Assembly: GCA_945897365.1 (NCBI GenBank)
Contig: CAMDFD010000006.1
Span: 1 to 64,000, forward strand
From: Bordetella parapertussis
GTDB lineage: Bacteria > Pseudomonadota > Gammaproteobacteria > Burkholderiales > Burkholderiaceae_B
DNA length: 64,000 nt
Direction: 5' to 3'
Under the pieces are notes generated by a model that had not been told where the DNA came from, searched no databases, and saw only the letters and a list, made by a program, of their open reading frames with translations. The position numbers and the translations under genes were made by a program. Positions 1-7,999 of the stretch are shown in pieces; the stretch's first letter is position 1; each line of letters begins with the position of its first letter.

Positions 1-9
1 AGGACTCTC

Positions 10-156
10 ATGCAAGAAGATCAAAGATGTTGTGGCTCAGGTACCTGCATCATCAACGAGGAAGGGGTATGCTGGTGTGGTCAACGTTGGGACGGCGAAA
101 AAATGTGCTTCGATACGTCGACTCCAACACCCGAAGAGCCAAGCGCCAGTTCCTAG
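10..156 (+). CDS. Small cysteine-rich protein of unknown function
   Basis: A 48-residue ORF not belonging to any family I can name. It starts at an ATG preceded by AGGA at bases 1-4, a good Shine-Dalgarno spacing. Six cysteines sit in the first 33 residues: C7, C8, C13, C21, C23 and C33, with a CWCG core followed by WDGE. The tail is Ser/Pro/Glu rich. There is no signal peptide, so it is probably cytoplasmic, and the Cys pattern suggests metal binding or a small redox/zinc-ribbon-like fold (inference). The stop lies 21 bases before the dioxygenase gene, so the two are probably co-transcribed. It could be spurious because it is short, but the ribosome site and Cys spacing argue for a real gene. 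Confidence 0.55.
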   Translation: MQEDQRCCGSGTCIINEEGVCWCGQRWDGEKMCFDTSTPTPEEPSASS

Positions 157-177
157 ACGCGCGTATTTTGGAATGAA

Positions 178-933
178 ATGTCTATTCAAACACTGCAACC
201 GCCCTTAACCTTGGCGAGTGACTTGGGCGCTACGATTAAGCGACAGGGTTTTGCAGTATTAAATGCTCAAAGCGTCGTCGAGTTAAGTGGAGCGTCTTTG
301 GCTGAGCTCAATGCGCTCGAAAAAAGCTGGATGTCGCTCGCACCCGATCAATATCTAAAGGACGGTGGGCGTTATCGCTTTCGCCGTCACGGAAGCTACA
401 AGGTTGATGCCGAGCAGGTTACTGCGGTGGCCCATCGTGCGCATTGGCAGCCCCTTTCCTATAACGCTTTGCACGGCGGCATGCACCGTTGGTTCGAACC
501 CGTTGACACACAGATCTCCCAAGCTCCTGCTTGGCAAGCGCTCCTTAGATTTTTAGGGCATGTCGCAACGGAAATGCATGGTCCACAGACATGGTTTACT
601 GAAGCGCACCAGTTTCGCATCGACACTGTTGGCGGTATCGGTCGTCCAACCCCCGAGGGCGCACACCGAGATGGTGTGCATTTGGTCGCGGTGTTTCTAG
701 TGGGTCGACATCACATCAAAGGCGGTGAAACGAGGGTGTTTGATATGACGACACCTTTTGGTCAGCGCTTTACCCTTTCACAACCCTGGTCTGTCTTGTT
801 GCTAGATGATGAGCGCGTCATCCACGAAACCACCCCGATTCAGCCAACAGAAGAAAACGGCTGTCGAGACACCTTAGTCGTGACCCTCAGGACGAAATCG
901 TTTCTCGACGATCCCGCCATGCTCAAGGCGTGA
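178..933 (+). CDS. 2OG-Fe(II) dioxygenase family protein (BsmA-like)
   Basis: A 251-residue protein resembling the 2OG-Fe dioxygenase family PF10014, which contains amino-acid hydroxylases and the biofilm protein BsmA. An iron-binding facial triad can be seen: H163-x-D165 in a GAHRDGVH stretch and a distal H216 in RVIHETTP. Arginines at 230 and 238 could bind 2-oxoglutarate. The conserved GGETRVFD strand lies between them. There is no signal peptide. Substrate cannot be read from the sequence; free amino acids are the usual substrates in this family. It follows the small Cys-rich ORF by 21 bases and ends 8 bases before the convergent copper operon. Confidence 0.8.
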   Translation: MSIQTLQPPLTLASDLGATIKRQGFAVLNAQSVVELSGASLAELNALEKSWMSLAPDQYLKDGGRYRFRRHGSYKVDAEQVTAVAHRAHWQPLSYNALHGGMHRWFEPVDTQISQAPAWQALLRFLGHVATEMHGPQTWFTEAHQFRIDTVGGIGRPTPEGAHRDGVHLVAVFLVGRHHIKGGETRVFDMTTPFGQRFTLSQPWSVLLLDDERVIHETTPIQPTEENGCRDTLVVTLRTKSFLDDPAMLKA

Positions 934-941
934 GCGCGCTC

Positions 942-1250
942 CTATTTCTTTCGAATATTTCCGACGGAATATTGACCGTTGGCTTCGAATGCCTCAAATA
1001 CGACTTCGTCACCGGGTGAAAGAGATTTCAGAAGTGCGGGTTTTTTTGCGACAAACACCATCGTCATCGGCGGCATGTCCAGCGCTTTGATTTCGCCATG
1101 ACGGATTGATATTTTATTGTTGTCTAAATCGATTCGTCTCACGACACCCTCGGCCATGGCTTGCGCCAAAGCACTGCTGTTGAGGCCGAGTGTCATCCCT
1201 AAGGTGCTGATCGTTAGCCCGAACGCGAGCACATATTTTTTAATACGCAT
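942..1250 (-). CDS. CusF-like periplasmic copper-binding protein
   Basis: A 102-residue secreted protein with an N-terminal signal peptide ending near residue 30 (ALAQ). The remainder is one small OB-fold domain of the CusF/CusF_Ec type (PF11604). Copper ligands by alignment to E. coli CusF are H51, M62 and M64 in the MPPMTM motif. The tryptophan that makes a cation-pi contact with Cu(I) in E. coli CusF is replaced here by M59. It is the last gene of the leftward copper operon and overlaps the cupredoxin gene by one base (TAATG). Its likely role is binding Cu(I) in the periplasm and handing it to a partner; no CusA/CusB pump is encoded in the window. Confidence 0.82.
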   Translation of the reverse strand: MRIKKYVLAFGLTISTLGMTLGLNSSALAQAMAEGVVRRIDLDNNKISIRHGEIKALDMPPMTMVFVAKKPALLKSLSPGDEVVFEAFEANGQYSVGNIRKK

Positions 1251-1747
1251 TATTTTGCCCCTGAAGTCACATTAATTTTCCCGACCATACCAGCGGAATA
1301 ATGGCCGGGTAACAAGCAAGCAAAATCAAACTGTCCGGCGCGATTAAAATTCCAGATAATGTCAGCGCTTTTTCCGGGAGACACGTGCGCCATATAGGGC
1401 TCATCGTGCTCCATGTTCGGATGTTTTTTCATCATCTCTGCGTGCGTGTCCAGCTCCTGCTTGGTGCCGATGACCAGTTCGTGCATGACCTTGCCTGAGT
1501 TTTTAACTCTCAGTCTGACAACCTCGCCTTGCTTGATGGTGAGTTGATCAGGTACGAAGCGCATCGTATCCAGCATCGTGACTTCAATCGTGCGGGTCAC
1601 GGCATTTGCGTCACCGCCGATGCCCCATTCCTTTTGTTCCTTTGGCATAGCGTTGGAGGCAGTGTGCTTAGCTTGATGTGCAAAGGCAGGGATGGTGAAG
1701 ATCGTAAGCGACAGACCCAGCACTAAAGGAGCGAGTATATTTTTCAT
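1250..1747 (-). CDS. Cupredoxin (blue-copper) domain protein
   Basis: A 165-residue secreted protein with a signal peptide ending around AFAH (residues 20-24). It is a single plastocyanin/azurin-like domain. Type 1 copper ligands visible are H89 in the VMHELVIG strand, and C144, H149 and M154 in the loop CLLPGHYSAGM. Extra Met and His residues at 100-121 (HAEMMKKHPNMEHDEPYM) lie between them and may bind additional copper. It sits between the multicopper oxidase (6-base gap) and the CusF-like gene (1-base overlap), which points to periplasmic copper tolerance or electron transfer to or from the oxidase. The exact partner is not determined by sequence. Confidence 0.85.
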   Translation of the reverse strand: MKNILAPLVLGLSLTIFTIPAFAHQAKHTASNAMPKEQKEWGIGGDANAVTRTIEVTMLDTMRFVPDQLTIKQGEVVRLRVKNSGKVMHELVIGTKQELDTHAEMMKKHPNMEHDEPYMAHVSPGKSADIIWNFNRAGQFDFACLLPGHYSAGMVGKINVTSGAK

Positions 1748-1753
1748 AAGGGA

Positions 1754-3172
1754 TTAGTGTTTGTGTGAGCTGTTGTTAGATTGATTTGGTTTACGCACTT
1801 GAGCGTTGCCCGTGTCAGCAGTTGATCCCGCAGGCGCAGGATTCTGACGACTGACTTTCGGGGTGCTACCTCGGTATTCATAGGCTTGCGTACCGGGTGG
1901 TTGTTTGTACCAACCCGGATCTGAGTAGTCATCTGGTTTTAAGTTCTCGCGGACTTTGAGCGTGGTGAACATGCCGCCCATGCCAATCGGACCATAGGGG
2001 CCCGTGCCTGCCATCATGGGGATGGTATTTGGGGGCAACTCCATTTCCATTTCCTTCATGTCGTTCATCCCCCGCTCTCCCATCACCATGTACTCATGAA
2101 CGATTTTTTGCATGCGACCCACCAAACCTTGGTGGTTGATACCAATCATGGTTGGGACCTCATGTCCCATCGCACCCATGGTGTGGTGGCTCTTGTGACA
2201 ATGCACTGCCCAGTCCCCCGGCTCATCGGCGATGAACTCGATTTGACGCATCTGACCGACTGCGATGTCTTGTGTCACCTCTGGCCAACGGGCAGAAACA
2301 GGCACAGGCCCGCCATCCGTACCGGTAAGCTCAAACTCAATGCCATGCACATGGAACGGGTGGTTCGTCATTGTGAGGTTGCCAACCCGAATGCGAACGC
2401 GATCGCCAAGCTTGGCGACCATAGGCGAAATGCCGGGGTACACGCGACTGTTAAAGGCCCAAATATTAAAGTCCAACATGGTCATAATCTTGGGCGTCTT
2501 GCTGCCTGGCTCGACATCAAACGCATTGAGCAGCAAACAATAATCACGGTCGACTTCACTGATATTGGGGTGCTTGCCCTTGGGGTGGGTCACCCAAAAA
2601 CCCATCATTCCCATCGCCATCTGCGTCATCTCGTCGGCATGAGGGTGGTACATAAAAGTCCCGGGCCGTTTCGCGATGAATTCATAGACAAAGGTTTTGC
2701 CGACAGGGATAGACGGTTGGTTGAGTCCGCTCACCCCATCCATGCCGTTCGGGAGTCTCTGACCATGCCAGTGAATGGTGGTTTTTTCAGGGAGTCGATT
2801 GGTCACAAAAATTCGGACGCGATCGCCTTCAACGACTTCAATTGTGGGACCAGGACTTTGACCGTTATAGCCCCACATATTGACCTTGAAGCCTGGTGAC
2901 ATTTCACGGACAACAGGTTCAGCGACGAGATGAAATTCTTTCACGCCCTCATTGGTACGATAAGGCAATGTCCAGCCATTGAGCGTGACGACGGGGCGAT
3001 AGCGTGCCTCGGGACCCTCTGTTTCAGGACCGCGCCATGGCGGTGCTGTGCCGGCGCTCGGTTGATAAATCGGCTCGGGCACATTGGCCAGGGCATGCTT
3101 GCTAACCGCAGTTGCGGTGACCGTGCCGGCCAGGCCGAGGAGTGCGCTGTGTATAAAGTCTCTGCGTTCCAT
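1754..3172 (-). CDS. Multicopper oxidase, copper resistance type
   Basis: A 472-residue multicopper oxidase. An RRDF twin-arginine motif at residues 3-6 followed by a hydrophobic stretch indicates Tat export already folded with copper. All four copper-binding blocks are present: HWHG at 134-137, HPHAD at 176-180, HPFHVHG at 271-277, and the HCH (324-326) with following His and Met residues of the type 1 site. A Met-rich segment at about 362-402 is typical of cuprous oxidases that convert Cu(I) to less toxic Cu(II). The C-terminus is low complexity and ends in HKH. It follows the TolC-like gene by 6 bases and precedes the cupredoxin gene. Confidence 0.9.
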   Translation of the reverse strand: MERRDFIHSALLGLAGTVTATAVSKHALANVPEPIYQPSAGTAPPWRGPETEGPEARYRPVVTLNGWTLPYRTNEGVKEFHLVAEPVVREMSPGFKVNMWGYNGQSPGPTIEVVEGDRVRIFVTNRLPEKTTIHWHGQRLPNGMDGVSGLNQPSIPVGKTFVYEFIAKRPGTFMYHPHADEMTQMAMGMMGFWVTHPKGKHPNISEVDRDYCLLLNAFDVEPGSKTPKIMTMLDFNIWAFNSRVYPGISPMVAKLGDRVRIRVGNLTMTNHPFHVHGIEFELTGTDGGPVPVSARWPEVTQDIAVGQMRQIEFIADEPGDWAVHCHKSHHTMGAMGHEVPTMIGINHQGLVGRMQKIVHEYMVMGERGMNDMKEMEMELPPNTIPMMAGTGPYGPIGMGGMFTTLKVRENLKPDDYSDPGWYKQPPGTQAYEYRGSTPKVSRQNPAPAGSTADTGNAQVRKPNQSNNSSHKH

Positions 3173-3178
3173 AGTATT

Positions 3179-4462
3179 TCAGTGGCCTTTGCCAGTAGAG
3201 CTGTTAGTGTCAGGACCGCCGACATTGCCACCAGGACCCGCATAGGGCGCGCCTGCAAGCAATGCCCTTATGTCCGTCAAGGCGATCCAAAAGGATTGTT
3301 TGGCTTGCGCGACGGCGAGTTCGGATTGCATCTTGGTCTGCGCTTTGGCAATTAAGTCCCAGGTGCTGATAAACATGCCGTTGTAGCGCATGAGCGCTTC
3401 TTCTTCGGCGCCGCTATACAAGTTTTGCAGCTTATTCAAAATATCTGAGGCTTGCGTATGGGCTGCGCGCAAATGTTCACGGGCTTGTTGTAAATCGCTT
3501 TTCGTCTTGATGCTCAAGCGCAGCGTCTCGGCCCGTGCTTTGATGGCTTTGTCGAGATCGTGGTTCCAAAGGATTTTTGTGCGATCCAGTACAGGAATCG
3601 CGTTGGTCCAACCTGAGCTTGCGCTTAACATCGTGTCGAGCTGTTTTCGCCATTGTTCGAGCATGGCGGGACCGACGATACGCTCGTAGTACTGCGCCTC
3701 TTTTTCCAAGAGGCTGAACTGTGGATGGCGGGCCAGCATGTCGGCGAGTTGTTGCTCAAGTGGCATCAGGAGTTCTGACAAGCCGCCTAGGCTGGCGGGT
3801 TTGGGGAGGGCGTTTGGTAAGCGCCAGTGCTCGGAGCCGACCTGTGCCAAGAGTTTCTGACGACTGTTAAAAGCGGCTTGATCCGCGAGTAAAAGTTGAT
3901 TGCGTGCGGACTGGTAGCCGATCTCGACATCGATGAGTCTGTTACGGCCCCAGTTACCGACCTTTTCCATTCGCTTGGCGAGTTCAAGCGACACACTGGC
4001 TGCTTCTGCGATGCGTTGTTGGATGTTGAGCCGCTCTTTGGCGGAGACGGCTTCGAGCCAGAGTTTGTGGGTGGCTTGCTGTAGTGCGAGGAGTTGTGCG
4101 TCTCGGGTGAATTGTTCGATACTACTGATAGCCTGACCTGTCAGAAGATCGGCGTGCAGCGTGAGCAAAGCTTTACGAGCGAGCTCTTCGGTGAGTTCGG
4201 GTGCAGCGGGATCTTCCTTGAACGCTCCTATCGTCAGATTTGAGTCGCGTTCTGTAAGCGCACTGCGACTCCGCTCGGCTTTGAGCAGATCAATATGACC
4301 GCGTTGGAAACGCCCTACGTCTGTGTTCGCGTTACGCCATTGTCTGAGATCGTTCTGTTGCGCGGCCTGAGCGTGCGCCAGAGCGGGCAAACTGAGTGCG
4401 GTCACGGCGAGCAAGACTGTGAGCCCATGCTTGAGTCCGGGGTGGACGAGTTGGAAATGCAT
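3179..4462 (-). CDS. TolC family outer-membrane protein of the copper operon
   Basis: Encodes a 427-residue protein with a signal peptide (cleavage near AHAQ, about residue 32) followed by long, Ala/Gln/Leu-rich helical segments typical of outer-membrane efflux proteins. I chose the ATG at 4462 because it begins the signal peptide directly; an upstream in-frame ATG at 4567 would add 35 residues, has no Shine-Dalgarno sequence and overlaps the candidate copper box. First gene of the leftward operon. No inner-membrane pump lies beside it, so it either works with a pump encoded elsewhere or serves another export role. Family assignment is firm, partner is unknown. Confidence 0.78.
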   Translation of the reverse strand: MHFQLVHPGLKHGLTVLLAVTALSLPALAHAQAAQQNDLRQWRNANTDVGRFQRGHIDLLKAERSRSALTERDSNLTIGAFKEDPAAPELTEELARKALLTLHADLLTGQAISSIEQFTRDAQLLALQQATHKLWLEAVSAKERLNIQQRIAEAASVSLELAKRMEKVGNWGRNRLIDVEIGYQSARNQLLLADQAAFNSRQKLLAQVGSEHWRLPNALPKPASLGGLSELLMPLEQQLADMLARHPQFSLLEKEAQYYERIVGPAMLEQWRKQLDTMLSASSGWTNAIPVLDRTKILWNHDLDKAIKARAETLRLSIKTKSDLQQAREHLRAAHTQASDILNKLQNLYSGAEEEALMRYNGMFISTWDLIAKAQTKMQSELAVAQAKQSFWIALTDIRALLAGAPYAGPGGNVGGPDTNSSTGKGH

Positions 4463-4562
4463 CGTTGCCTGTGTTGCGTTCAAACGTTGGGATGTCCGGA
4501 AGGGAATCTCCCCATCCAATGCATCTAATGTAGTGCTTGATGGTGCAAGCGGACGTGACGCT

Positions 4563-4584
4563 AACATTACAAAATTGTTATGTT
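4563..4584. promoter_or_regulatory. Candidate copper box (CopR/CusR-type operator)
   Basis: A 22-base imperfect palindrome of AACATtACAA and TTGTtATGTT half-sites with 9 of 11 pairs matching, lying between the start of the leftward copper operon (4462) and the rightward response regulator (4685). The ACAA-n2-TTGT core resembles published CusR/CopR boxes (core ACAAnnTTGT in CusR). It is about 100 bases from each start, so it could serve both promoters. Binding itself is inferred. Confidence 0.6.
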
Positions 4585-4684
4585 GAGCCCACTGTCTTGC
4601 GCAAGCTGAGTGCTAAGGTATAGTTCTTTGGGGTTTTAGCGCTAAGCCTATCCGTCAAGACACTGATTTTGGGAGTTCTTCCTG

Positions 4685-5368
4685 TTGAAAATTTTGCTTG
4701 TCGAGGATGAGCCTAAAACGGGCGATTATTTACGCCAGGGCTTGCGCGAGGCCGGTTTTACCGTCGATCTCGTTCAGGATGGTCTTGATGGTCTGCATCT
4801 CGGAATCGAAGGTGATCAAGATTTGATCATTCTGGACGTGATGCTACCTCGCATGGATGGCTGGGGTGTTTTACAAGCACTGACTCAAGCTGGGATCAGC
4901 ACACCTGTGATATTTTTAACGGCCAAGGATCAGGTCGAAGAGCGTGTTCGAGGACTTGAGCTCGGCGCGGCTGATTACCTTGTTAAACCTTTTTCTTTTG
5001 CCGAGTTGTTAGCTAGAGTACGAAACGTTTTGCGGCGAGGACCTGCCGCAATAGAGAGCGTAGTTTTGCAGGTGGCAGACCTCGAGGTCGATCTGCTTAG
5101 ACGCCGCGTTTCACGTGCTGGGAAGCGGATTGACCTCACGCCCAAGGAGTTCGGTTTATTAGAGTTGCTAGTGCGCCGCCAAGGTGAAGTCCTTCCGCGC
5201 TCGTTGATCGCCTCCCTAGTATGGGACATGAATTTCGACAGCGATACGAATGTCATCGAGGTTGCGATGCGTAGATTACGCGCCAAGGTCGATGAAGGTT
5301 TCGAGATTCGACTGATTCAGACGGTGCGCGGCATGGGCTACGTACTCGAAGCGAACAGGGCGGCTTAA
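4685..5368 (+). CDS. copR: Heavy-metal response regulator (CopR/CusR family)
   Basis: A 227-residue OmpR/PhoB-type response regulator. The receiver domain occupies residues 1-115 with acidic pocket E7/D8, phosphoacceptor D51 and conserved K101. A winged-helix DNA-binding domain spans about 125-222. The start is a TTG preceded by GGGAG at 4671-4675 with 9 bases spacing; no better start exists upstream. The stop overlaps the kinase start by one base, so the two are translationally coupled. Divergent from the copper operon across a copper-box-like palindrome, so it very likely activates that operon in response to periplasmic copper. Cannot be separated from silver- or cadmium-responsive relatives by sequence alone. 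Confidence 0.85.
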   Translation: MKILLVEDEPKTGDYLRQGLREAGFTVDLVQDGLDGLHLGIEGDQDLIILDVMLPRMDGWGVLQALTQAGISTPVIFLTAKDQVEERVRGLELGAADYLVKPFSFAELLARVRNVLRRGPAAIESVVLQVADLEVDLLRRRVSRAGKRIDLTPKEFGLLELLVRRQGEVLPRSLIASLVWDMNFDSDTNVIEVAMRRLRAKVDEGFEIRLIQTVRGMGYVLEANRAA

Positions 5369-6720
5369 TGCTCATACGTTTGACGCTTGTTTCCCGTTTG
5401 ACGATTTTGTATGCCTTGATCTCGGCTTTGGTGCTATGCGGTCTCGGGGTGATGGTCGCACGTGCAAGCTATTCGCATTTCGTTGACTTGGATCTGGCAT
5501 ATTTGCAGGGCAAAGCGAGTTTGGTTCAGCGCGTTTTAGCACAGACCTCTGAACCGAGTGCTGTGCGCGCGTTACTGGCGCAACAGATGGACAGTCAAGA
5601 GGGGCTTTATATTGCGCTGAGTGACGGCCCATCGTCAGGGCCCATCGTTAACGGTGTGGATTTTTCTGCGTTGAATGCCGCCAAAGTCCCGCTCGACACT
5701 TCTTATGACTGGCAAGCAGGTCCTTTAACATTGCGCGGCATCAAAGTGCCGTTACAACAAGGCGGGTCTCTGTTGTTGGGTTTGGATACGCATCATCACA
5801 CGCACTTTATGACACAGCTTCATTACACTCTGGCGATTTATTTGTTTGTCGCCACGCTGCTCAGCGGTCTGTTGGGTTGGTGGGCTGCGCGACGCGGATT
5901 AGCGCCCCTGCGCATCATGCGCGAACGCGCCCGCAATATCGATGCGCGTCAGTTAAATGTCCGGATGCCCACTGCGGACAGTTCAACCGAACTCGTAGAA
6001 CTCGCCCAGGGATTGAACCTCATGCTCGAGCGACTGGAGCAGGATTTTGAGCGTATCTCGGTGTTTTCAAGCGATTTGGCGCACGAGCTTCGTACCCCGA
6101 TCACAAACCTATTGACGCAAACACAGGTCACACTCACGCGCGATCGCGATGCCGAGTCGTATCGGGATATCCTCGCATCGAATGCCGAGGAATTTCAGCG
6201 CTTGGCGCGCATGGTGTCTGATATGTTGTATTTGGCCAAAACAGAGCATGGACTTGAATTGCCCAACCGGGAATCGCTCTCGCTGGCGATAGAGGTGCAG
6301 GCTCTATTTGATTTTTATGAGGCTGTCGCCGAAGAGGCCGGTATCGGCTTGTCGCTTCAAGGCGATGCGACGATTGTCGGTGATCGACTGATGGTGCGGC
6401 GTGCCATCGGTAATTTACTCTCCAATGCGTTGCGTCATGCCCTCAAGAACTCCGTGGTCGAGGTTATCGTCACGCGCTTGCCTGATGCGGTTGAGTTGAC
6501 TGTAAAAAACGCAGGTCACCCGATCGATGAAACCGTGATTCCGCGTTTGTTCGATCGTTTTTATCGCACGCAAAAGTCTCGTCCGCATCCCGAGCAAAGT
6601 GGCACTGGATTAGGCCTTTCGATCACCAGGTCTTTGATGCTGGCACATGGCGGGACTATTACGGTCGTATCCAATGAAAAAAATACCAGCTTTACGCTGG
6701 TATTTCCAAGGGCCCCATAA
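5368..6720 (+). CDS. copS: Heavy-metal sensor histidine kinase (CopS/CusS family)
   Basis: A 450-residue membrane kinase. One membrane helix at about 10-32, a periplasmic sensor loop 33-150, a second helix at about 153-172, then a HAMP linker, a dimerisation domain with phosphoacceptor H239 (SDLAHELRTP), and an ATPase domain with N-box (GNLLSNALRHA) and G-box (GTGLGLS). Just before the second helix lies a cluster THHHTH at 141-146, well placed to bind Cu(I) or Ag(I) in the periplasm. Its stop codon region also carries the transcription terminator of the facing gene. Works with the response regulator that it overlaps. Confidence 0.88.
   Translation: MLIRLTLVSRLTILYALISALVLCGLGVMVARASYSHFVDLDLAYLQGKASLVQRVLAQTSEPSAVRALLAQQMDSQEGLYIALSDGPSSGPIVNGVDFSALNAAKVPLDTSYDWQAGPLTLRGIKVPLQQGGSLLLGLDTHHHTHFMTQLHYTLAIYLFVATLLSGLLGWWAARRGLAPLRIMRERARNIDARQLNVRMPTADSSTELVELAQGLNLMLERLEQDFERISVFSSDLAHELRTPITNLLTQTQVTLTRDRDAESYRDILASNAEEFQRLARMVSDMLYLAKTEHGLELPNRESLSLAIEVQALFDFYEAVAEEAGIGLSLQGDATIVGDRLMVRRAIGNLLSNALRHALKNSVVEVIVTRLPDAVELTVKNAGHPIDETVIPRLFDRFYRTQKSRPHPEQSGTGLGLSITRSLMLAHGGTITVVSNEKNTSFTLVFPRAP
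6677..6705 (-). terminator. Rho-independent terminator inside the copS 3' end
   Basis: Perfect 10-base stem AAATACCAGC (6681-6690) and GCTGGTATTT (6696-6705) around a 5-base loop. Read leftward it is followed by a run of seven U encoded by bases 6677-6683. It would end transcripts of the leftward gene that stops at 6756, although the element lies within the coding sequence of the opposite-strand kinase. Confidence 0.75.
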
Positions 6721-6755
6721 AGTCCGAGCCTATTCGGTAATAATTGATTTGCTTG

Positions 6756-7886
6756 TCACTTTTTGCGTCGCGCCACCATCAGCACGTAATTGCCATCTTT
6801 GTAGTAACCCACACGAAAATTTAAGGGCTGGATGTCTGTACGTTGTGCATAGGCGCGAATGAGGTCGGCTTGATAGCTTAGAAACGCATGATGTGGGATC
6901 GTAAATTTACCAAACATAGTCGTGTCGAACTGCTGGCTCAGCGGGGTATAGCTGATCCCGGTCTCATCCTGCACGATTAAGGGCGAGTGCTCCAAAATAG
7001 CGCGTGCGATGATGTTGAAATTGGCGTTTTGAGGAAGATGTGAGGCCGCTTTGAATAAGGTGGGATTGACTGACATTTGTTGAACAAACTTGATGTTTTG
7101 GGGAGCCGCTTGTAAACCTTCATTGGAGAGGTCCATCCTGAGGTAGTCTAAAACAATGGGTTTGCCGTTTTTGGTAGCGTTAAATCGCACGGAGTTCCAA
7201 ACGGGCGTGTCTTGTGAGAGCTCTTCGACCTCGCTATGTGCGTTGACTCTAATCGGGGTCACGCGCTCAATGTCAACGCCTTGGAGTTTGAGAAAAATGG
7301 CGATGAAGGTACTGGCGCCAATCTTTCCTTGGCTGGCGTAGAAGTAACGGTCAAGGTAGGAGGTCACAAAAAAACCGTGTGTACCGTAGAGCTGCCAAGC
7401 GGAAATCAGCTGTTCGAGACTTTGATCTGTAATCAGGGGGGAGTACCCTGCCAGATTCATTGGTCGACCGGCATGCTGCATCGCCACCATCACATAACGT
7501 TTAGCTTCAGGAAAAAGCTGATAAACGGTTGTGAAGTCTGGGCCCGAAAAGGGGTAGAAAATAGTATCAGCGCTATCGTTGATGTGCTGTTTGGCCCAGT
7601 TTTCCATCGGTACGCCGATTGTTTTGGTGTACTCAGCCCAATTGTTCTGCACCTCTTGGGTGTAGATTTTCCACTTTAGATTGTCACGAATCGCACTTGG
7701 CAAACCTGAAGCAGGCTCTTTGCCGGTGAGAAGCGTCGCTAAATCCTGAAGTTGCGATGCAGATAGAGCGGGGGTCGCTGCCGGTGGGGCAACTGAATCG
7801 GAAGGAGATTGCGCGTTGATGGACAAAGTCACAGCAAACATCGAGAAAAGCGCAGTGAGCTGTCGGGCGAAGGAGATCTTTATCAT
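6756..7886 (-). CDS. Secreted protein of unknown function
   Basis: I do not recognise a functional family. The 376-residue product has a clear signal peptide (residues 1 to about 25, ending SINAQ), a Pro/Ala-rich linker to about residue 45, and a mixed alpha/beta body without membrane segments. A distinctive stretch YPFSGPDF near residue 112 followed by a hydrophobic strand recurs in uncharacterised secreted proteins, as far as I recall. It is probably periplasmic or surface exposed. It is a single-gene unit with its own terminator in the facing kinase gene. No function is proposed. Confidence 0.7.
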   Translation of the reverse strand: MIKISFARQLTALFSMFAVTLSINAQSPSDSVAPPAATPALSASQLQDLATLLTGKEPASGLPSAIRDNLKWKIYTQEVQNNWAEYTKTIGVPMENWAKQHINDSADTIFYPFSGPDFTTVYQLFPEAKRYVMVAMQHAGRPMNLAGYSPLITDQSLEQLISAWQLYGTHGFFVTSYLDRYFYASQGKIGASTFIAIFLKLQGVDIERVTPIRVNAHSEVEELSQDTPVWNSVRFNATKNGKPIVLDYLRMDLSNEGLQAAPQNIKFVQQMSVNPTLFKAASHLPQNANFNIIARAILEHSPLIVQDETGISYTPLSQQFDTTMFGKFTIPHHAFLSYQADLIRAYAQRTDIQPLNFRVGYYKDGNYVLMVARRKK

Positions 7887-7999
7887 TATTATGGATGTGA
7901 GCGATATGGGCTGAAATATCTCTAAACCGACAATTTTAGATTAAATGTATATTCAATAGCGTGTCTGATGGCACAACCCAAGCAGAATTGGGACTCAAC

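Noticed and set aside
2096..2899. 267-codon rightward ORF opposite the multicopper oxidase
   Set aside because: Antisense shadow of a clear multicopper oxidase with all copper motifs; the product has no recognisable features.
4636..4645. Perfect 10-base palindrome TTAGCGCTAA upstream of the copper regulator
   Set aside because: Short and no known binding family fits; likely chance.
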